Counted from the first letter of the stretch, positions 26,288 through 36,094 are shown. The stretch: DNA of 64,000 nucleotides from Duganella alba (GCF_009674495.1 NZ_WKJN01000011.1:1-64000); one strand, 5' to 3'. Numbers and translations: made by a program. Notes: generated by a model not told the origin, from the letters alone.

Positions 26288-27220
26288 GGGATTGTCGCGC
26301 AGCGGCGCGTAGAGACTGTCCTGCATTTCGATGTGCGCCCACGCCGGATTCAGCGACAGCAGCACGCCGAGATAATCGAGCGTTGCCGCCTGGTCGTCCA
26401 TGGCCATCGACAGCCGCGCGGCGCGGCGCCAGATGCGGTCCCATCCCTGACTTCTGCGCAGCGCTTCGGACAGCGACATGCGCGCCTCCGCCTTCAGTCC
26501 CTTGCGCAGTTGCCGTTCCGCGCGCAGCATGGACTGCAGCGCATAGTGCCGCTCCATCAGGCGGCGCAAATCCTTCACCGGTTCCGCCGCCGCGTCGACA
26601 CGCAGGTCGATGTCCTGCCAGTCGCCATCCACCGTGCGCACCAATAACGCGGCGGACAACTTGCCGGTCCTTTGACCACCGGCGCTTTCGCCGGCTTCCA
26701 GTGCGGCCATCAGGCGCTCGCCCAGCGTGCCGGCAGCCGATGCAAATGTTTGCCGCATGTCGGCCAGCACCTGCGCACCTGCCAGGCCGTTGCCCTGTAC
26801 GGAATAGCCGTCGCCGCTCAACGCGCCGGCCCATGCCGAGGCTTGCGCTTCGGCGCCGGTGAACGCGGCGGCGCGGCCATTGGCGGCGACAATACCAACC
26901 TGCCGCGCGGCGATGGTCTGGCCGTCGAAATCGCCGTCGGCGCCAAGCAGCGTGTTCAGCGCGGCCTCGGGCGCGGCGCCGGAGGCCAGCAGCGCCAGCC
27001 CCGCCGGCCCGTAAGACGGATTGGTCTCAAACTGCGACACCAACGCTCCCACGTGCGCCTGCGCATAGGGCACGCTGGCGCCGACCGCCAGGTTGTTGGT
27101 GGCGACCGCCACGCCGCAATTGCCGTCGCGGTCGCAGGCCACGATGGAAAACGTGGCCTGCGCCGGCCCTGCGCCCAACATCAGCACAGCGGCAAAGGCG
27201 GCGGCATGCGGCGACAGCAT
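26267..27220 (-). CDS. Exported DUF1028 family protein
   Basis: A 317-residue protein with a signal peptide (residues 1-22, ending PAQA) directly followed by TFSIVACDRDGNCGVAVATN, the N-terminus of the DUF1028 domain, predicted to be of the Ntn-hydrolase fold with a nucleophilic N-terminal residue. About 90 helical residues follow the domain. The function is unknown. It lies 4 bases after the DUF885 gene, probably in the same transcript. Confidence 0.85.
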   Translation of the reverse strand: MLSPHAAAFAAVLMLGAGPAQATFSIVACDRDGNCGVAVATNNLAVGASVPYAQAHVGALVSQFETNPSYGPAGLALLASGAAPEAALNTLLGADGDFDGQTIAARQVGIVAANGRAAAFTGAEAQASAWAGALSGDGYSVQGNGLAGAQVLADMRQTFASAAGTLGERLMAALEAGESAGGQRTGKLSAALLVRTVDGDWQDIDLRVDAAAEPVKDLRRLMERHYALQSMLRAERQLRKGLKAEARMSLSEALRRSQGWDRIWRRAARLSMAMDDQAATLDYLGVLLSLNPAWAHIEMQDSLYAPLRDNPLFMAWR

Positions 27221-27224
27221 GGCA

Positions 27225-29009
27225 TCAGGCTTTCTTCTGGCTGGCTACCCAATCCTTGATGTGGGTCTCCAGCACGTCCATCGGCAGCGCGCCGGCGCCC
27301 AGCACCTGGTCGTGGAAGGCGCGCAGGTCGAAGCGCTCGCCCAGCTCCTTGCGGGCGTAGTCGCGCAGCTCAAGAATCTTCAACTGGCCGATCTTGTAGC
27401 CCAGCGCCTGGCCCGGCCACACGATGTAGCGGTCGGTCTCGCTCTGCACTTCCACTTCCTCGATACCCGAATGGTCGTGGAAGAAGTCCACCACCTGCTG
27501 GCGGTCCCACTTCTTGTAGTGCAGTCCCGTGTCCACCACCAGGCGGATCGCGCGCAGCATCTCGTCCTGCAAATGGCCGTAGTAGCTGTATGGGTCCTTG
27601 TAGAAGCCCAGCTCCTCGCCTAGGCGTTCCGAGTACAGCGCCCAGCCCTCCGCGTAGGCGGTGTAGTTGCCCTGCTGGCGGAAGTCCGGCAAGCCCTGGA
27701 TCTCCTGCGCGATGGTCAGCTGCATGTGGTGGCCAGGCACGCCTTCGTGCAGCGCGGTGGTTTCGATGTCGATGGTGGAGCGGTGCGCGAAATCGCCGGT
27801 GTTGACCATCACGCGGCCGGGACGCTTGCCATCCTGGGAGCCCGGCATATAGGCCGCGGCGGACGCGCCCTTCTCGCGGAATTCCTCCACCGGCTTGATT
27901 TCCACTTTACCCTTCGGCAGCACGGTGAACAGGTTGGGCAGCTGGATATACATCTGGTCCGTGTATTTCTGATACAGGTCGATGATCTCCTGGCGTGATT
28001 TCGGGTGCAGCGCCGGATTGTCGGCCACCGCCTTGTTGAAGGATTTCAGATCGCTGTAGCCCAGTTTCTGCGCGGTCGCCAGCATCTGCGCTTCGATGCG
28101 CGCCACTTCGGACAGGCCCAGTTGGTGGATCTGCTCCGGCGTCATCTCGGTGGTGGTGGACGATTGGGCCTTGAAGGCGTAACGCGCTGCGCCGTCCGGC
28201 AGCGACCACATGCCGACGTCCTTGCGGCCGTTCGGCAGGTATCGGGTTTTGGTGTAGACCGCCAGCTTTTTATAGGCCGGCGTGACGTCGTTTTTCACCG
28301 CCGCCAGGATCTCCCTGCTCAGGCGCGCCTTGTCGGCGGCGGTGAACTCTTTCGGGAATTTCTTCAACGGCTCGGCATACGGCGAATCGGCCGGCTTCAT
28401 GGCCGCCACGTCCTCGCACTGCTTGACGATTTTCGGAATCAGGAACTGCGGCGGCATCAGGTGATCATGCACGCCTTTGTCCATCTGCACGCGGGTCTGC
28501 TCGAACAGCTTGGGCAGTGCGTGCAGACGCTTGATGTAGTCGTCGTAATCCTTCACCGTGTCGAACGACAGCGCCGAGATGATCATCGGCGTATCGATAT
28601 GCACGCCGGAGTTCTGCGCCAGCGGCATTTCCCAGTCCTTGAAGCGCGCGCCGTCCACGTTCTGGCGCAGCTGGCGCACCATCAGTTCGCGGTTCAGCTG
28701 TTCCTGCAGCGGGAAGCCGGTGGTGTCCACGGCTTCGAAGCGCTTGAGGAAGTCGGCGCTGGCGCGGATGTCGGCGTCGATGCCGGCCTGCGAGAAATCG
28801 GACCATTTGTCGTTGTAGCGCTTGTCGCCAATCATCGAGGCCCACTCCGGGCTGGTGCGCATGGTGTACTGCCACTGTTCCTTGATCAGCTCATTCAGCG
28901 CCGCGCGGCGCGCTTCCAGGTCGGGTGCGCCGGTGTCGGCATGGGCAGCGCCCAGGATCAGGGAGAACAACAGGGCGCTGGCGGCGCCGATGCGGGGAAT
29001 CGTGGTCAT
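27225..29009 (-). CDS. Exported DUF885 family metallopeptidase-like protein
   Basis: A 594-residue protein with a signal peptide (about residues 1-24, ending AAHA) and the DUF885 domain. The motif TALHEGVPGHHMQ (near residue 420) is the zinc-binding HExxxHH-type signature of this M32/thermolysin-like family. EGWALYSERLGEELG is another family stretch. It is likely a periplasmic peptidase; no substrate can be named. It is co-directional with the DUF1028 gene. Confidence 0.88.
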   Translation of the reverse strand: MTTIPRIGAASALLFSLILGAAHADTGAPDLEARRAALNELIKEQWQYTMRTSPEWASMIGDKRYNDKWSDFSQAGIDADIRASADFLKRFEAVDTTGFPLQEQLNRELMVRQLRQNVDGARFKDWEMPLAQNSGVHIDTPMIISALSFDTVKDYDDYIKRLHALPKLFEQTRVQMDKGVHDHLMPPQFLIPKIVKQCEDVAAMKPADSPYAEPLKKFPKEFTAADKARLSREILAAVKNDVTPAYKKLAVYTKTRYLPNGRKDVGMWSLPDGAARYAFKAQSSTTTEMTPEQIHQLGLSEVARIEAQMLATAQKLGYSDLKSFNKAVADNPALHPKSRQEIIDLYQKYTDQMYIQLPNLFTVLPKGKVEIKPVEEFREKGASAAAYMPGSQDGKRPGRVMVNTGDFAHRSTIDIETTALHEGVPGHHMQLTIAQEIQGLPDFRQQGNYTAYAEGWALYSERLGEELGFYKDPYSYYGHLQDEMLRAIRLVVDTGLHYKKWDRQQVVDFFHDHSGIEEVEVQSETDRYIVWPGQALGYKIGQLKILELRDYARKELGERFDLRAFHDQVLGAGALPMDVLETHIKDWVASQKKA

Positions 29010-29200
29010 GTCGGCCTATCTTGAAAAGGATGTTGAGCCTGAACTGTAGCCGCCGGCGGGACAAGGCGCGCGGCAATTGTGACGAAATGCCAAAACCCGG
29101 GCCTGGAATGCAGAATCAGGCAACCATGCGGCAGAAACCCCACTGACGCGCCGGCGCGCCGATTTTTAGAATGACTGCATCACCTACCCAAGGAGCTGTC

Positions 29201-30634
29201 ATGCACACCATCGATCACATCTACATCAACGGCCAGTTCATCACACCGCACGGCACCGAGCTGTTCGACCTGGTCAACCCCACCACCGGCCAGCTGGATG
29301 GCCAGGTACGCCTGGGCGACGTCGAAGACACGCGCCGCGCCATTGCCGCCGCCAAGGCGGCCTTCCCGGCCTTCTCGCGCAGTACCAAGGCGCAGCGTGG
29401 AGCCATGCTACAACGCCTGCACGACGCGGTGCTGGCGCGCGCCGACGACGCCGCCGACGCGCTGATCGAGGAATACGGTGGTCCGCGCAATAGCAGCGTG
29501 GGGCGCTCGCGCTACACCGCGAATATGTTTTTGGATGTGAAGAAGGTGATGGACGATCACGAATTCGTCAAGACCGTAAACAAGTCCAAGGTGGTGCTGG
29601 AGCCGGTGGGCGTGGTCGGCATCATCACGCCGTGGAATTCGAGCGCGTGGTTCATCGCCAACAAAGTCGCGACGGCGATCGCGGCCGGTTGCACGGTGGT
29701 GGTCAAGCCGAGCGAATTAAGCGCGCGCCAGAACCAGGTGCTGCTCGAAGCGATACATGCGGCCGAGCTGCCGCCGGGCGTGGTCAATGTGGTCAACGGC
29801 CGTGGCGACGTGGTCGGCGCGGAACTCAGCGTGCACCCGGATATCAACAAGATCTCGTTCACCGGTTCGACGCCGGTCGGCAAGCAGATCGCCCGCCTCG
29901 GCGTCGACACCATGAAGCGCGTGACACTGGAGCTGGGCGGCAAGAGCGCCAACGTGATCCTCGACGACGCCGATTTCGTCAAGGCGATTCCGAACGCGGT
30001 GGCGGCCTGCTACATGAACAACGGCCAGGCCTGCATCGCCGGTTCGCGCCTGCTGGTGCCGGCGCACCGCCTGGAGGAGGTCAAGCAGCTGGCCAGGATG
30101 GCGGCGGAAGCGATTGTGGTCGGCGATCCGCATGATGCGGCGGTGGCGCTGGGACCGATCGTCACGCAGAAGCAGTTTGAGCGCGTGCAGCACTACATCG
30201 CTGTGGGCATCGAAGAGGGCGCGGAGCTGGTCACCGGCGGCCTGGGCAAACCGGACGGGCTGGAAGCGGGCTACTTCGTCAAGCCGACCGTGTTTGCCGG
30301 CGTAACGCCGTCGATGACCATCGCCAAAGACGAAATCTTCGGTCCGGTGCTGTCGATCATGACCTATGAAACCGAAGAGGAGGCGATCGCCATCGCCAAC
30401 GACACGCCATACGGTCTGCAAGCCTACGTCAGCTCCACCGACCTGGCGCGCGCCAACCGCGTGGCGGACCAGCTGCTGGCGGGCCGCGTGCACATCAACG
30501 GCATCCACGACGACCTGATCGCGCCGTTCGGCGGCTTCAAGCAATCCGGCATCGGCCGCGAGTTCGGTCCCTACGGGCTGGAAGCCTACCTGGAGCCGAA
30601 AGCCATCCTCGGCGAAGCGGCGCAATACCGTTAA
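29201..30634 (+). CDS. Aldehyde dehydrogenase family protein
   Basis: A 477-residue NAD(P)-dependent aldehyde dehydrogenase. The general base is Glu 244 (LELGGKSAN) and the catalytic Cys is Cys 278 (NNGQACIAGSR). The cofactor loop is FTGSTPVGKQ. The substrate cannot be read from sequence. AAGGAG lies 6 bases before the ATG at 29201, which decides this start over an ATG at 29171. It converges on the HAD gene with a 4-base overlap. Confidence 0.92.
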   Translation: MHTIDHIYINGQFITPHGTELFDLVNPTTGQLDGQVRLGDVEDTRRAIAAAKAAFPAFSRSTKAQRGAMLQRLHDAVLARADDAADALIEEYGGPRNSSVGRSRYTANMFLDVKKVMDDHEFVKTVNKSKVVLEPVGVVGIITPWNSSAWFIANKVATAIAAGCTVVVKPSELSARQNQVLLEAIHAAELPPGVVNVVNGRGDVVGAELSVHPDINKISFTGSTPVGKQIARLGVDTMKRVTLELGGKSANVILDDADFVKAIPNAVAACYMNNGQACIAGSRLLVPAHRLEEVKQLARMAAEAIVVGDPHDAAVALGPIVTQKQFERVQHYIAVGIEEGAELVTGGLGKPDGLEAGYFVKPTVFAGVTPSMTIAKDEIFGPVLSIMTYETEEEAIAIANDTPYGLQAYVSSTDLARANRVADQLLAGRVHINGIHDDLIAPFGGFKQSGIGREFGPYGLEAYLEPKAILGEAAQYR

Positions 30635-31248
30635 GCCAGCAGGTCGGCGACCTCGCGAAACACCCGGTGCGGCTGCTCGGCGATCAGCGCGTCGACGTGG
30701 TTGAAGCCCCAGGCCACGGCGCCAAAGGCGACGCCGGCTTCGGCCGACACCTTGGCGTCGCGGATCTCGTCGCCGATCAGCATCACATGTTCGCGCGCGA
30801 CGCCGGTGGCGGCCAGCACCTTGCGGATCTTCGGCAGCTTGCCGAACAGCGAGGCGCCGCATTCGACGTGACTGAACAGGGCGGCGGTTTCCGGTCCCAG
30901 GATCTTCAGCACATTGCTGCGCGAGTTGGAGCTGACGATGGTCAGTTGCACGCCCTGGGCTTTCAGCGCGCGCAGCGCCTGGTCCATGCCGGCGAACAGG
31001 CGGATGCCGTCAATGTTGCGGCCCATGCCAGCGCGCATGAAGGTGGCGATGGCTGGCACTTTCCATAGCGGTACTTCGTGGATCTTCATCAGTTGCCGCG
31101 CATCGAGGTCGCGCAGCGACTGCCTGCGGCTCTGGTCGAGGCGCTTGAAACCGTATTTGTCGGCAGCCTCGTCGAATAGCTGCAGAAACATCGACAGGGT
31201 ATCGGCCAGCGTGCCGTCGAAATCAAAGATGATGAGCTTGCGGTCCAA
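30631..31248 (-). CDS. HAD-superfamily phosphatase
   Basis: A 205-residue HAD hydrolase with motif I DFDGTLADT, motif II VSSNS (Ser), a Lys (GKLPKI) and motif IV GDEIRDAK. It resembles phosphoglycolate-phosphatase-like proteins (HAD_2). The only start that keeps motif I is TTG at 31248, with a weak GGGA upstream. The substrate is unknown. Confidence 0.87.
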   Translation of the reverse strand: MDRKLIIFDFDGTLADTLSMFLQLFDEAADKYGFKRLDQSRRQSLRDLDARQLMKIHEVPLWKVPAIATFMRAGMGRNIDGIRLFAGMDQALRALKAQGVQLTIVSSNSRSNVLKILGPETAALFSHVECGASLFGKLPKIRKVLAATGVAREHVMLIGDEIRDAKVSAEAGVAFGAVAWGFNHVDALIAEQPHRVFREVADLLA

Positions 31249-31293
31249 GTCGTTCCCGGCACAATGTGAGGTATCCTATTATGCCGCGGTCTT

Positions 31294-31407
31294 TCAAAAC
31301 AGGCTGAAATCGTCGTTACTGTCCGGAAGCGAGCGCAGCACACGCGCCAGCGGGCTTTGGTAAATCAGGTACAGCGCGACGGGGATCAGCAAGAACAAAG
31401 CAGCCAT
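31294..31407 (-). CDS. 37-residue membrane protein under a TetR-type operator
   Basis: A small gene with AAAGGA 8 bases before its ATG. Residues 3-18 (ALFLLIPVALYLIYQS) form one membrane helix, followed by a basic stretch (ARVLRSLP) and an acidic end (DSNDDF). A perfect 20-base palindrome lies 13 bases upstream, and a relaxed copy precedes the TetR gene just upstream on the same strand. The codon pattern and ribosome site support real translation. I do not recognise it. Confidence 0.6.
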   Translation of the reverse strand: MAALFLLIPVALYLIYQSPLARVLRSLPDSNDDFSLF

Positions 31408-31420
31408 GATTGCATTCCTT

Positions 31421-31440
31421 TTTCGCACACGTGTGCGAAA
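31421..31440. promoter_or_regulatory. Perfect palindromic operator before the 37-residue gene
   Basis: TTTCGCACACGTGTGCGAAA is a perfect 20-base palindrome between the end of the TetR gene and the small membrane-protein gene. The site at 32105-32124 upstream of the TetR gene matches it at 18 of 20 positions, so both are likely bound by this TetR. Confidence 0.7.
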
Positions 31441-31477
31441 TTGATTGATGAAAAACCGCAGACGGACTGCGGCCAGG

Positions 31478-32095
31478 TTATTCCATATCGTTGAAACTCT
31501 TGTAGGTCGAAATCAGGCGGCTGAAGGCGCGCTGCATGTGGCGCAGGGCCTGGTCGTCGTGCAGGAAGCGGGTGTCGTGGATCAGGCCGACGATCAGCGC
31601 ATAGATTTCATACACCAGCTGGCCGGGATCGGTATCGGGCCGCAGCTGGCCCAGTTCCACCGCCTGCAGGATGGTCTTGCGCAGCGAGGCGCGCCAGGCC
31701 ACCGCGCCCTGCTGCAGGCGGTCGCGCAGCGGGCCTGGCTGGTCGTCGAATTCGAAGGCGCCGGCGCTGTACAGGCAGGAATTGCGCAAGCCCTCGTCGG
31801 CGGCGCGGCGCGACCAGGCATTGACCTGGGCGACCAGGCGCGGCAAGCCCTTGGGCTGCTGCAGCGCCGGCAGGAAGATCTCGGCGGCAAACTGGCGGTC
31901 GTACTCGTCCAGCACGGCGGCCTGCAAGGCTTCCAGCGAGCCGACGCGCGAAAACACGCCGCTCTTGCTGATGCCGGTGCGCTTGGCCAGCTCGCCCAGC
32001 GACAGCCGGCCGATGCCTTCGGTGGCCGCCATGTCCAGCGCCGCCTCCAGGATGGCGGCGTAGGTGGCTTCGCTTTTTGCTGTCAATGTATCCAT
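31478..32095 (-). CDS. TetR/AcrR-family transcriptional repressor
   Basis: A 205-residue protein with an N-terminal helix-turn-helix (residues 8-52: LGELAKRTGISKSGVFSRVGSLEALQ) and a TetR_C-like helical domain. I place the start at 32095 (MDTLTAKSEATY); an earlier ATG at 32134 is in frame but would run across the operator. No strong ribosome site is seen for either. Palindromes at 31421 and 32105 point to autoregulation and control of the downstream small gene. Confidence 0.88.
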   Translation of the reverse strand: MDTLTAKSEATYAAILEAALDMAATEGIGRLSLGELAKRTGISKSGVFSRVGSLEALQAAVLDEYDRQFAAEIFLPALQQPKGLPRLVAQVNAWSRRAADEGLRNSCLYSAGAFEFDDQPGPLRDRLQQGAVAWRASLRKTILQAVELGQLRPDTDPGQLVYEIYALIVGLIHDTRFLHDDQALRHMQRAFSRLISTYKSFNDME

Positions 32096-32104
32096 GGACT
32101 GCAC

Positions 32105-32124
32105 TTTAGCACAGGTGTGCGAAA
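32105..32124. promoter_or_regulatory. Operator upstream of the TetR gene
   Basis: TTTAGCACAGGTGTGCGAAA differs at two positions from the perfect palindrome at 31421-31440. It lies 9 bases upstream of the proposed TetR start, fitting autorepression. Confidence 0.65.
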
Positions 32125-32132
32125 TAACAAGC

Positions 32133-32167
32133 AAAAAAAACGGCGCATATCGCTATGCGCCGTTTTG
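32133..32167 (-). terminator. Terminator of pckG
   Basis: The stem ACGGCGCATA / TATGCGCCGT with loop TCGC is followed on the minus strand by T8. It lies 17 bases after the pckG stop. Confidence 0.85.
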
Positions 32168-32183
32168 TCTGCTCGGCCCCGGC

Positions 32184-34049
32184 TTAGCGTGCCAGGCGCT
32201 TCTCCAGGTCGGCTTTAACCGCCTTGAGTTGCTCCGGCATGCGGTAGGCCAGCTTGGTGAACAGTTCTTCGTGCAGCTTCAGCTCTTCACGCCAGGCGTC
32301 CTTGTCGATCGAGGTGATGGTCTCGAACTCTTCCGGCGAGAACGGAATGCCGTCCCACTTCAGGTCGCCAAAGCGCGGCGTAGTGCCGAAGATGTTTTCG
32401 ATACCGCCGGCTTCGCCTTCGATACGCTCCAGCATCCACTTCAGCACGCGCATATTGTCGCCGAAGCCAGGCCAGACGAAGTGGCCCTGCTCGTCGGTGC
32501 GGAACCAGTTGACGCAGAAGATCTTCGGCAGCGTGGCGCCGTCGATCTTGGCCACTTTCTCGCCCAGGTTCAGCCAGTGCTGGAAGTAGTCGCTCATGTT
32601 GTAGCCGATGAACGGCAGCATGGCGAACGGGTCGCGGCGCACCACGCCCATCTGGCCGGCGGCGGCGGCGGTGGTTTCCGAACCCATGGTCGCGGCCATG
32701 TAGACGCCTTCCACCCAGTTGCGCGCTTCGGTGACCAGCGGCACGGTGGTCGAACGGCGGCCGCCGAAGATGAAGGCCGAGATCGGCACGCCGGCCGGGT
32801 CATCCCATGCCGCGTCGATCACCGGATTCTGTGTGGCCGGCACGGTGAAGCGGGCGTTCGGATGCGCGGCCTTGGTGCCGGAGGCCGGCGTCCAGTCCTT
32901 GCCCTGCCAGTCGATCAGGTGATCCGGCGCCTGCTTGGTCAGGCCTTCCCACCAGACGTCGCCGTCGTCGGTCAGCGCGACGTTGGTGAAGATGGTGTTC
33001 TCGCGCAGCGAGGCCATGCAGTTGTAGTTGGTTTTTTCGTTGGTGCCAGGGGCCACGCCGAAGTAGCCGGCTTCCGGATTGATGGCGTACAGCTTGCCGT
33101 CGGCGCCCGGTTTGATCCAGGCGATGTCGTCACCAATGGTGGTGATTTTCCAGCCGTTGAAGGTGCCTGGCGGGATCAGCATGGCGAAGTTGGTCTTGCC
33201 GCAGGCCGATGGGAAGGCCGCCGCCACGTAGTGCTTTTTGCCTTCCGGCGATTCCACGCCGAGGATCAGCATGTGCTCGGCCAGCCAGCCGGCGCCGCCC
33301 TGCTGCGCTTCCTGGAAGCCCATGTTGGAGGCGATGCGCAGCGCGAAGCATTTCTTGCCCAGCAGCGCGTTGCCGCCGTAGCCGGAGCCGAAGGACCAGA
33401 TTTCGCGGGTCTCGGGGTAGTGCACGATGTACTTGGTTGGATTGCATGGCCAGGCCACGTCCTTCTGGCCGGCTTTCAGCGGCGCGCCGACGGTGTGCAC
33501 GCACGGCACGAAGTCGCCGTCGGCGCCCAGCACGTCGTAGACGGCCTTGCCCATACGCGTCATGGTGCGCATATTGACCGCCACGTAAGGCGAATCCGAC
33601 AGTTCCACGCCGATGTGGGCGATCGGCGAACCCAGCGGGCCCATCGAGAACGGCACCACATACATGGTGCGGCCGGTCATGCAGCCGTCGAACAGCGGAT
33701 GCAGGGTGGCGCGCATCTCGGCCGGGACCATCCAGTTGTTGGTCGGGCCGGCTTCTTCCCTGGTGGCGGAGCAGATGAAGGTGCGGTCTTCGACGCGGGC
33801 GACGTCGGTCGGGTCCGAGCAGGCCAGGTAGGAATTCGGACGTTTTTCCTGGTTCAGCTTTTTCATGGTGCCGGCGGCAACCATCTCGGCGCACAGGCGG
33901 TCGTACTCTTCCTGCGAGCCATCGCACCAGTAAATACGGTCTGGCTTGGTCAGGGCGGCGATTTCCGCCACCCAATTGATGAGCTTTTGCTGTTTGATGT
34001 AAGCTGGGGCGTTCAATGGTGCGACGCCACCCATCACGGGCTGATTCAT
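32184..34049 (-). CDS. pckG: Phosphoenolpyruvate carboxykinase (GTP)
   Basis: A 621-residue GTP-type PEPCK converting oxaloacetate and GTP to PEP, the entry to gluconeogenesis. The active-site Cys loop and P-loop are in [13 protein letters not shown], with the family stretches [14 protein letters not shown] and [14 protein letters not shown] lies 4 bases before ATG 34049, which I prefer to an ATG at 34232. The 282-base gap before the next gene (34050-34331) holds the divergent promoters; I cannot fix them. Confidence 0.96.
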   Translation of the reverse strand: MNQPVMGGVAPLNAPAYIKQQKLINWVAEIAALTKPDRIYWCDGSQEEYDRLCAEMVAAGTMKKLNQEKRPNSYLACSDPTDVARVEDRTFICSATREEAGPTNNWMVPAEMRATLHPLFDGCMTGRTMYVVPFSMGPLGSPIAHIGVELSDSPYVAVNMRTMTRMGKAVYDVLGADGDFVPCVHTVGAPLKAGQKDVAWPCNPTKYIVHYPETREIWSFGSGYGGNALLGKKCFALRIASNMGFQEAQQGGAGWLAEHMLILGVESPEGKKHYVAAAFPSACGKTNFAMLIPPGTFNGWKITTIGDDIAWIKPGADGKLYAINPEAGYFGVAPGTNEKTNYNCMASLRENTIFTNVALTDDGDVWWEGLTKQAPDHLIDWQGKDWTPASGTKAAHPNARFTVPATQNPVIDAAWDDPAGVPISAFIFGGRRSTTVPLVTEARNWVEGVYMAATMGSETTAAAAGQMGVVRRDPFAMLPFIGYNMSDYFQHWLNLGEKVAKIDGATLPKIFCVNWFRTDEQGHFVWPGFGDNMRVLKWMLERIEGEAGGIENIFGTTPRFGDLKWDGIPFSPEEFETITSIDKDAWREELKLHEELFTKLAYRMPEQLKAVKADLEKRLAR

Positions 34050-34331
34050 GGTACCTCCAATGCTAATTAAGAATTCGATAGCGGCAGGATCGTCGTCAGC
34101 TTTTGGCCAGGCGCTCAGAGGTCCATTCGAAATGGGTCGGCGGTCATACGGCGGTCGTGCGGCGGCCCGGATCTGGTCGACGGGCGCTGTTTTTCGGCCG
34201 ATTGTACACCCGTCAACAGGCGTTCCATACAAAAATGTAGGAGAATTAGTTGACTAAAGTAGTAGGCTATTTGGCTTATCCTGTAGCCTGTTATTTCCCT
34301 ACGAAATTTCTTAAAAGATCGTTCATCTTCC

Positions 34332-35330
34332 ATGAAAATCGCAATTCTTGATGATTACCAAAATGCAACCCAGAGCCTGAAAAGCTATGCGTTGTTGGCC
34401 GGCCACGAGGTCAAGGTGTTCAACAGCACCACCCGCGGACTTGGCCAGCTGGCCATCCGCCTGCAGCCCTACGATGCGCTGGTGCTGATCCGCGAACGCA
34501 CCGCCTTCAACCGCGCGCTGCTGGAAAAATTGCCGAACCTGAAACTGATTTCGCAGACCGGCAAGCTGGCCGGCCACGTCGATGTGGCGGCCGCGACCGA
34601 GCTGGGCATCGCCATCGCCGAAGGTATCGGCTCGCCGACCGCGCCGTCCGAACTGACCTGGGCGCTGATCATGGCGGCGGCGCGCAAGATCGTGCCGTAT
34701 GCAAACAATCTGAAGGACGGGCTGTGGCAGACCGCGTCCATCAATCCCGAACTGAACGGACTGGGCTTTGTGCTCAAGGGCCGCACGCTGGGCATCTGGG
34801 GCTACGGCAAGATCGGCCAGACCGTGGCCGGCTACGGCCGCGCCTTCGGCATGCGGGTGATGGTGTGGGGCAGCCAGGCCAGCCGCGACAAGGCGGTGGC
34901 CGACGGCTACACGGCGGCGGCCTCGCGCGAGGCGTTCTTCGAACAGGCCCATGTGTTGAGCGTGCACCTGCGGCTGAACGACGCCACGCGCGGCATCGTC
35001 ACGGCGGCGGATCTGGCGCGCATGCGGCCCGATGCGCTGTTCGTCAACACCAGCCGTGCCGAGCTGGTGCAGACCGATGCGCTGGAGCAGGCGCTGACCA
35101 GGGGCCGTCCCGGCTATGCGGCGCTGGATGTGTTCACCTCGGAGCCGCTGGCGGCCGACGCGCCGCTGCTGCGCATCCCGACCGTGCTGGCGACGCCGCA
35201 CCTGGGCTACGTCGAGCAGGACAGCTATGAGCTGTACTTCCAGCACGCGTTCCAGAACGTGGTGAACTTTGCCAGCGGCACGCCAAGCAACATCAACAAT
35301 CCGGACTACCAGGCCAGGGCGCGCGGCTAG
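34332..35330 (+). CDS. D-2-hydroxyacid dehydrogenase family protein
   Basis: A 332-residue enzyme of the D-isomer 2-hydroxyacid dehydrogenase family. The NAD-binding motif is LGIWGYGKIGQTVAGYGRAFG (GxGxxG, about residues 156-165). Catalytic residues are likely the Arg in NTSRAEL, Glu in FTSEPL and His in ATPHLGYV. It may act on phosphoglycerate-like or other hydroxyacids; the substrate is not clear. It converges on the next gene with a 4-base overlap. Confidence 0.88.
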   Translation: MKIAILDDYQNATQSLKSYALLAGHEVKVFNSTTRGLGQLAIRLQPYDALVLIRERTAFNRALLEKLPNLKLISQTGKLAGHVDVAAATELGIAIAEGIGSPTAPSELTWALIMAAARKIVPYANNLKDGLWQTASINPELNGLGFVLKGRTLGIWGYGKIGQTVAGYGRAFGMRVMVWGSQASRDKAVADGYTAAASREAFFEQAHVLSVHLRLNDATRGIVTAADLARMRPDALFVNTSRAELVQTDALEQALTRGRPGYAALDVFTSEPLAADAPLLRIPTVLATPHLGYVEQDSYELYFQHAFQNVVNFASGTPSNINNPDYQARARG

Positions 35331-36094
35331 TCGGTCTGTTCCGGCACTTCCGGCCGGCCGGTCAGATTGATGCGCGGCGCCGGCATCACATGCACCTTGC
35401 TCCACAGGCCGGCCCAGCCGGGCGGCCAGGTGATGTCCGGGCCGGCGTAGGGCGGCAAGGTGGCGCGCACCGGGATCACCGGCACCGGCGGCATCTCGGT
35501 CAGCGGGCCGCCGCCGGGGCGCTGCATGTCGAGGCTGTACATATAGCCGGGCAGCAACGCATCGCAGACGCTGGCGAACCAGGCGGTGTGGTCCTCGTCG
35601 CGGCCCAGCGCCTGCGCCAGCCCCTGCGGATCGAATTTGGCCAGCGCGTGGATCAGCTCCTCGGTGCTGGCGCCGGGCGTGTCGCCCCAGCCCATCACCG
35701 GATTGCCGTTGTAGTCGGCGCCCGAGCCATACCAGCCTTCGCGCCAGGAACGCTGCATCCAGTCGCGCGGGCCGGTGAACAGGTGCCAGCGCCAGTGCAG
35801 GCCGGAGGCCTTGGGCCACGAATACAGATACAGTTTCTGATAGCCGGCCTGGTGCAGCGCGCGCACCATGGCCATCAGGCGCGCGTGCGGCATGCGGTCG
35901 GGCGGCGCGCGGCGGAACAGGATGGCTTCGCCGTCGGCAAACTGCACCTCGTCGGTGGACAGATTCAAATCGAGCGTGCGCGACTCGTTGCCGAAGCGGG
36001 CCGAAATCCAGCCGGTCAACAGATTGACCGCCGTGATGACGCCATAGCCGCGGTGGCGGTGGAAAATAACGGTGCCGGGAGCGAGCGCTTTCAT
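35327..36094 (-). CDS. Protein of unknown function with a CarD/TRCF-like N-terminus
   Basis: A 255-residue protein starting MKALAPGTVIFHRHRGYGV, which recalls the beta-barrel start of CarD/TRCF RNA-polymerase-interaction domains. The middle (YQKLYLYSWPKASGLHWRWHLFTG) is rich in aromatic residues and the last 60 residues are rich in Pro. No signal peptide or membrane helix is seen. I do not know its function. An ATG at 36184 would add a 30-residue extension without a good ribosome site. Confidence 0.75.
   Translation of the reverse strand: MKALAPGTVIFHRHRGYGVITAVNLLTGWISARFGNESRTLDLNLSTDEVQFADGEAILFRRAPPDRMPHARLMAMVRALHQAGYQKLYLYSWPKASGLHWRWHLFTGPRDWMQRSWREGWYGSGADYNGNPVMGWGDTPGASTEELIHALAKFDPQGLAQALGRDEDHTAWFASVCDALLPGYMYSLDMQRPGGGPLTEMPPVPVIPVRATLPPYAGPDITWPPGWAGLWSKVHVMPAPRINLTGRPEVPEQTD

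Noticed and set aside
32096..32134. TetR start at ATG 32134
   Set aside because: It would place the operator inside the coding region; the start at 32095 fits the usual TetR N-terminus.
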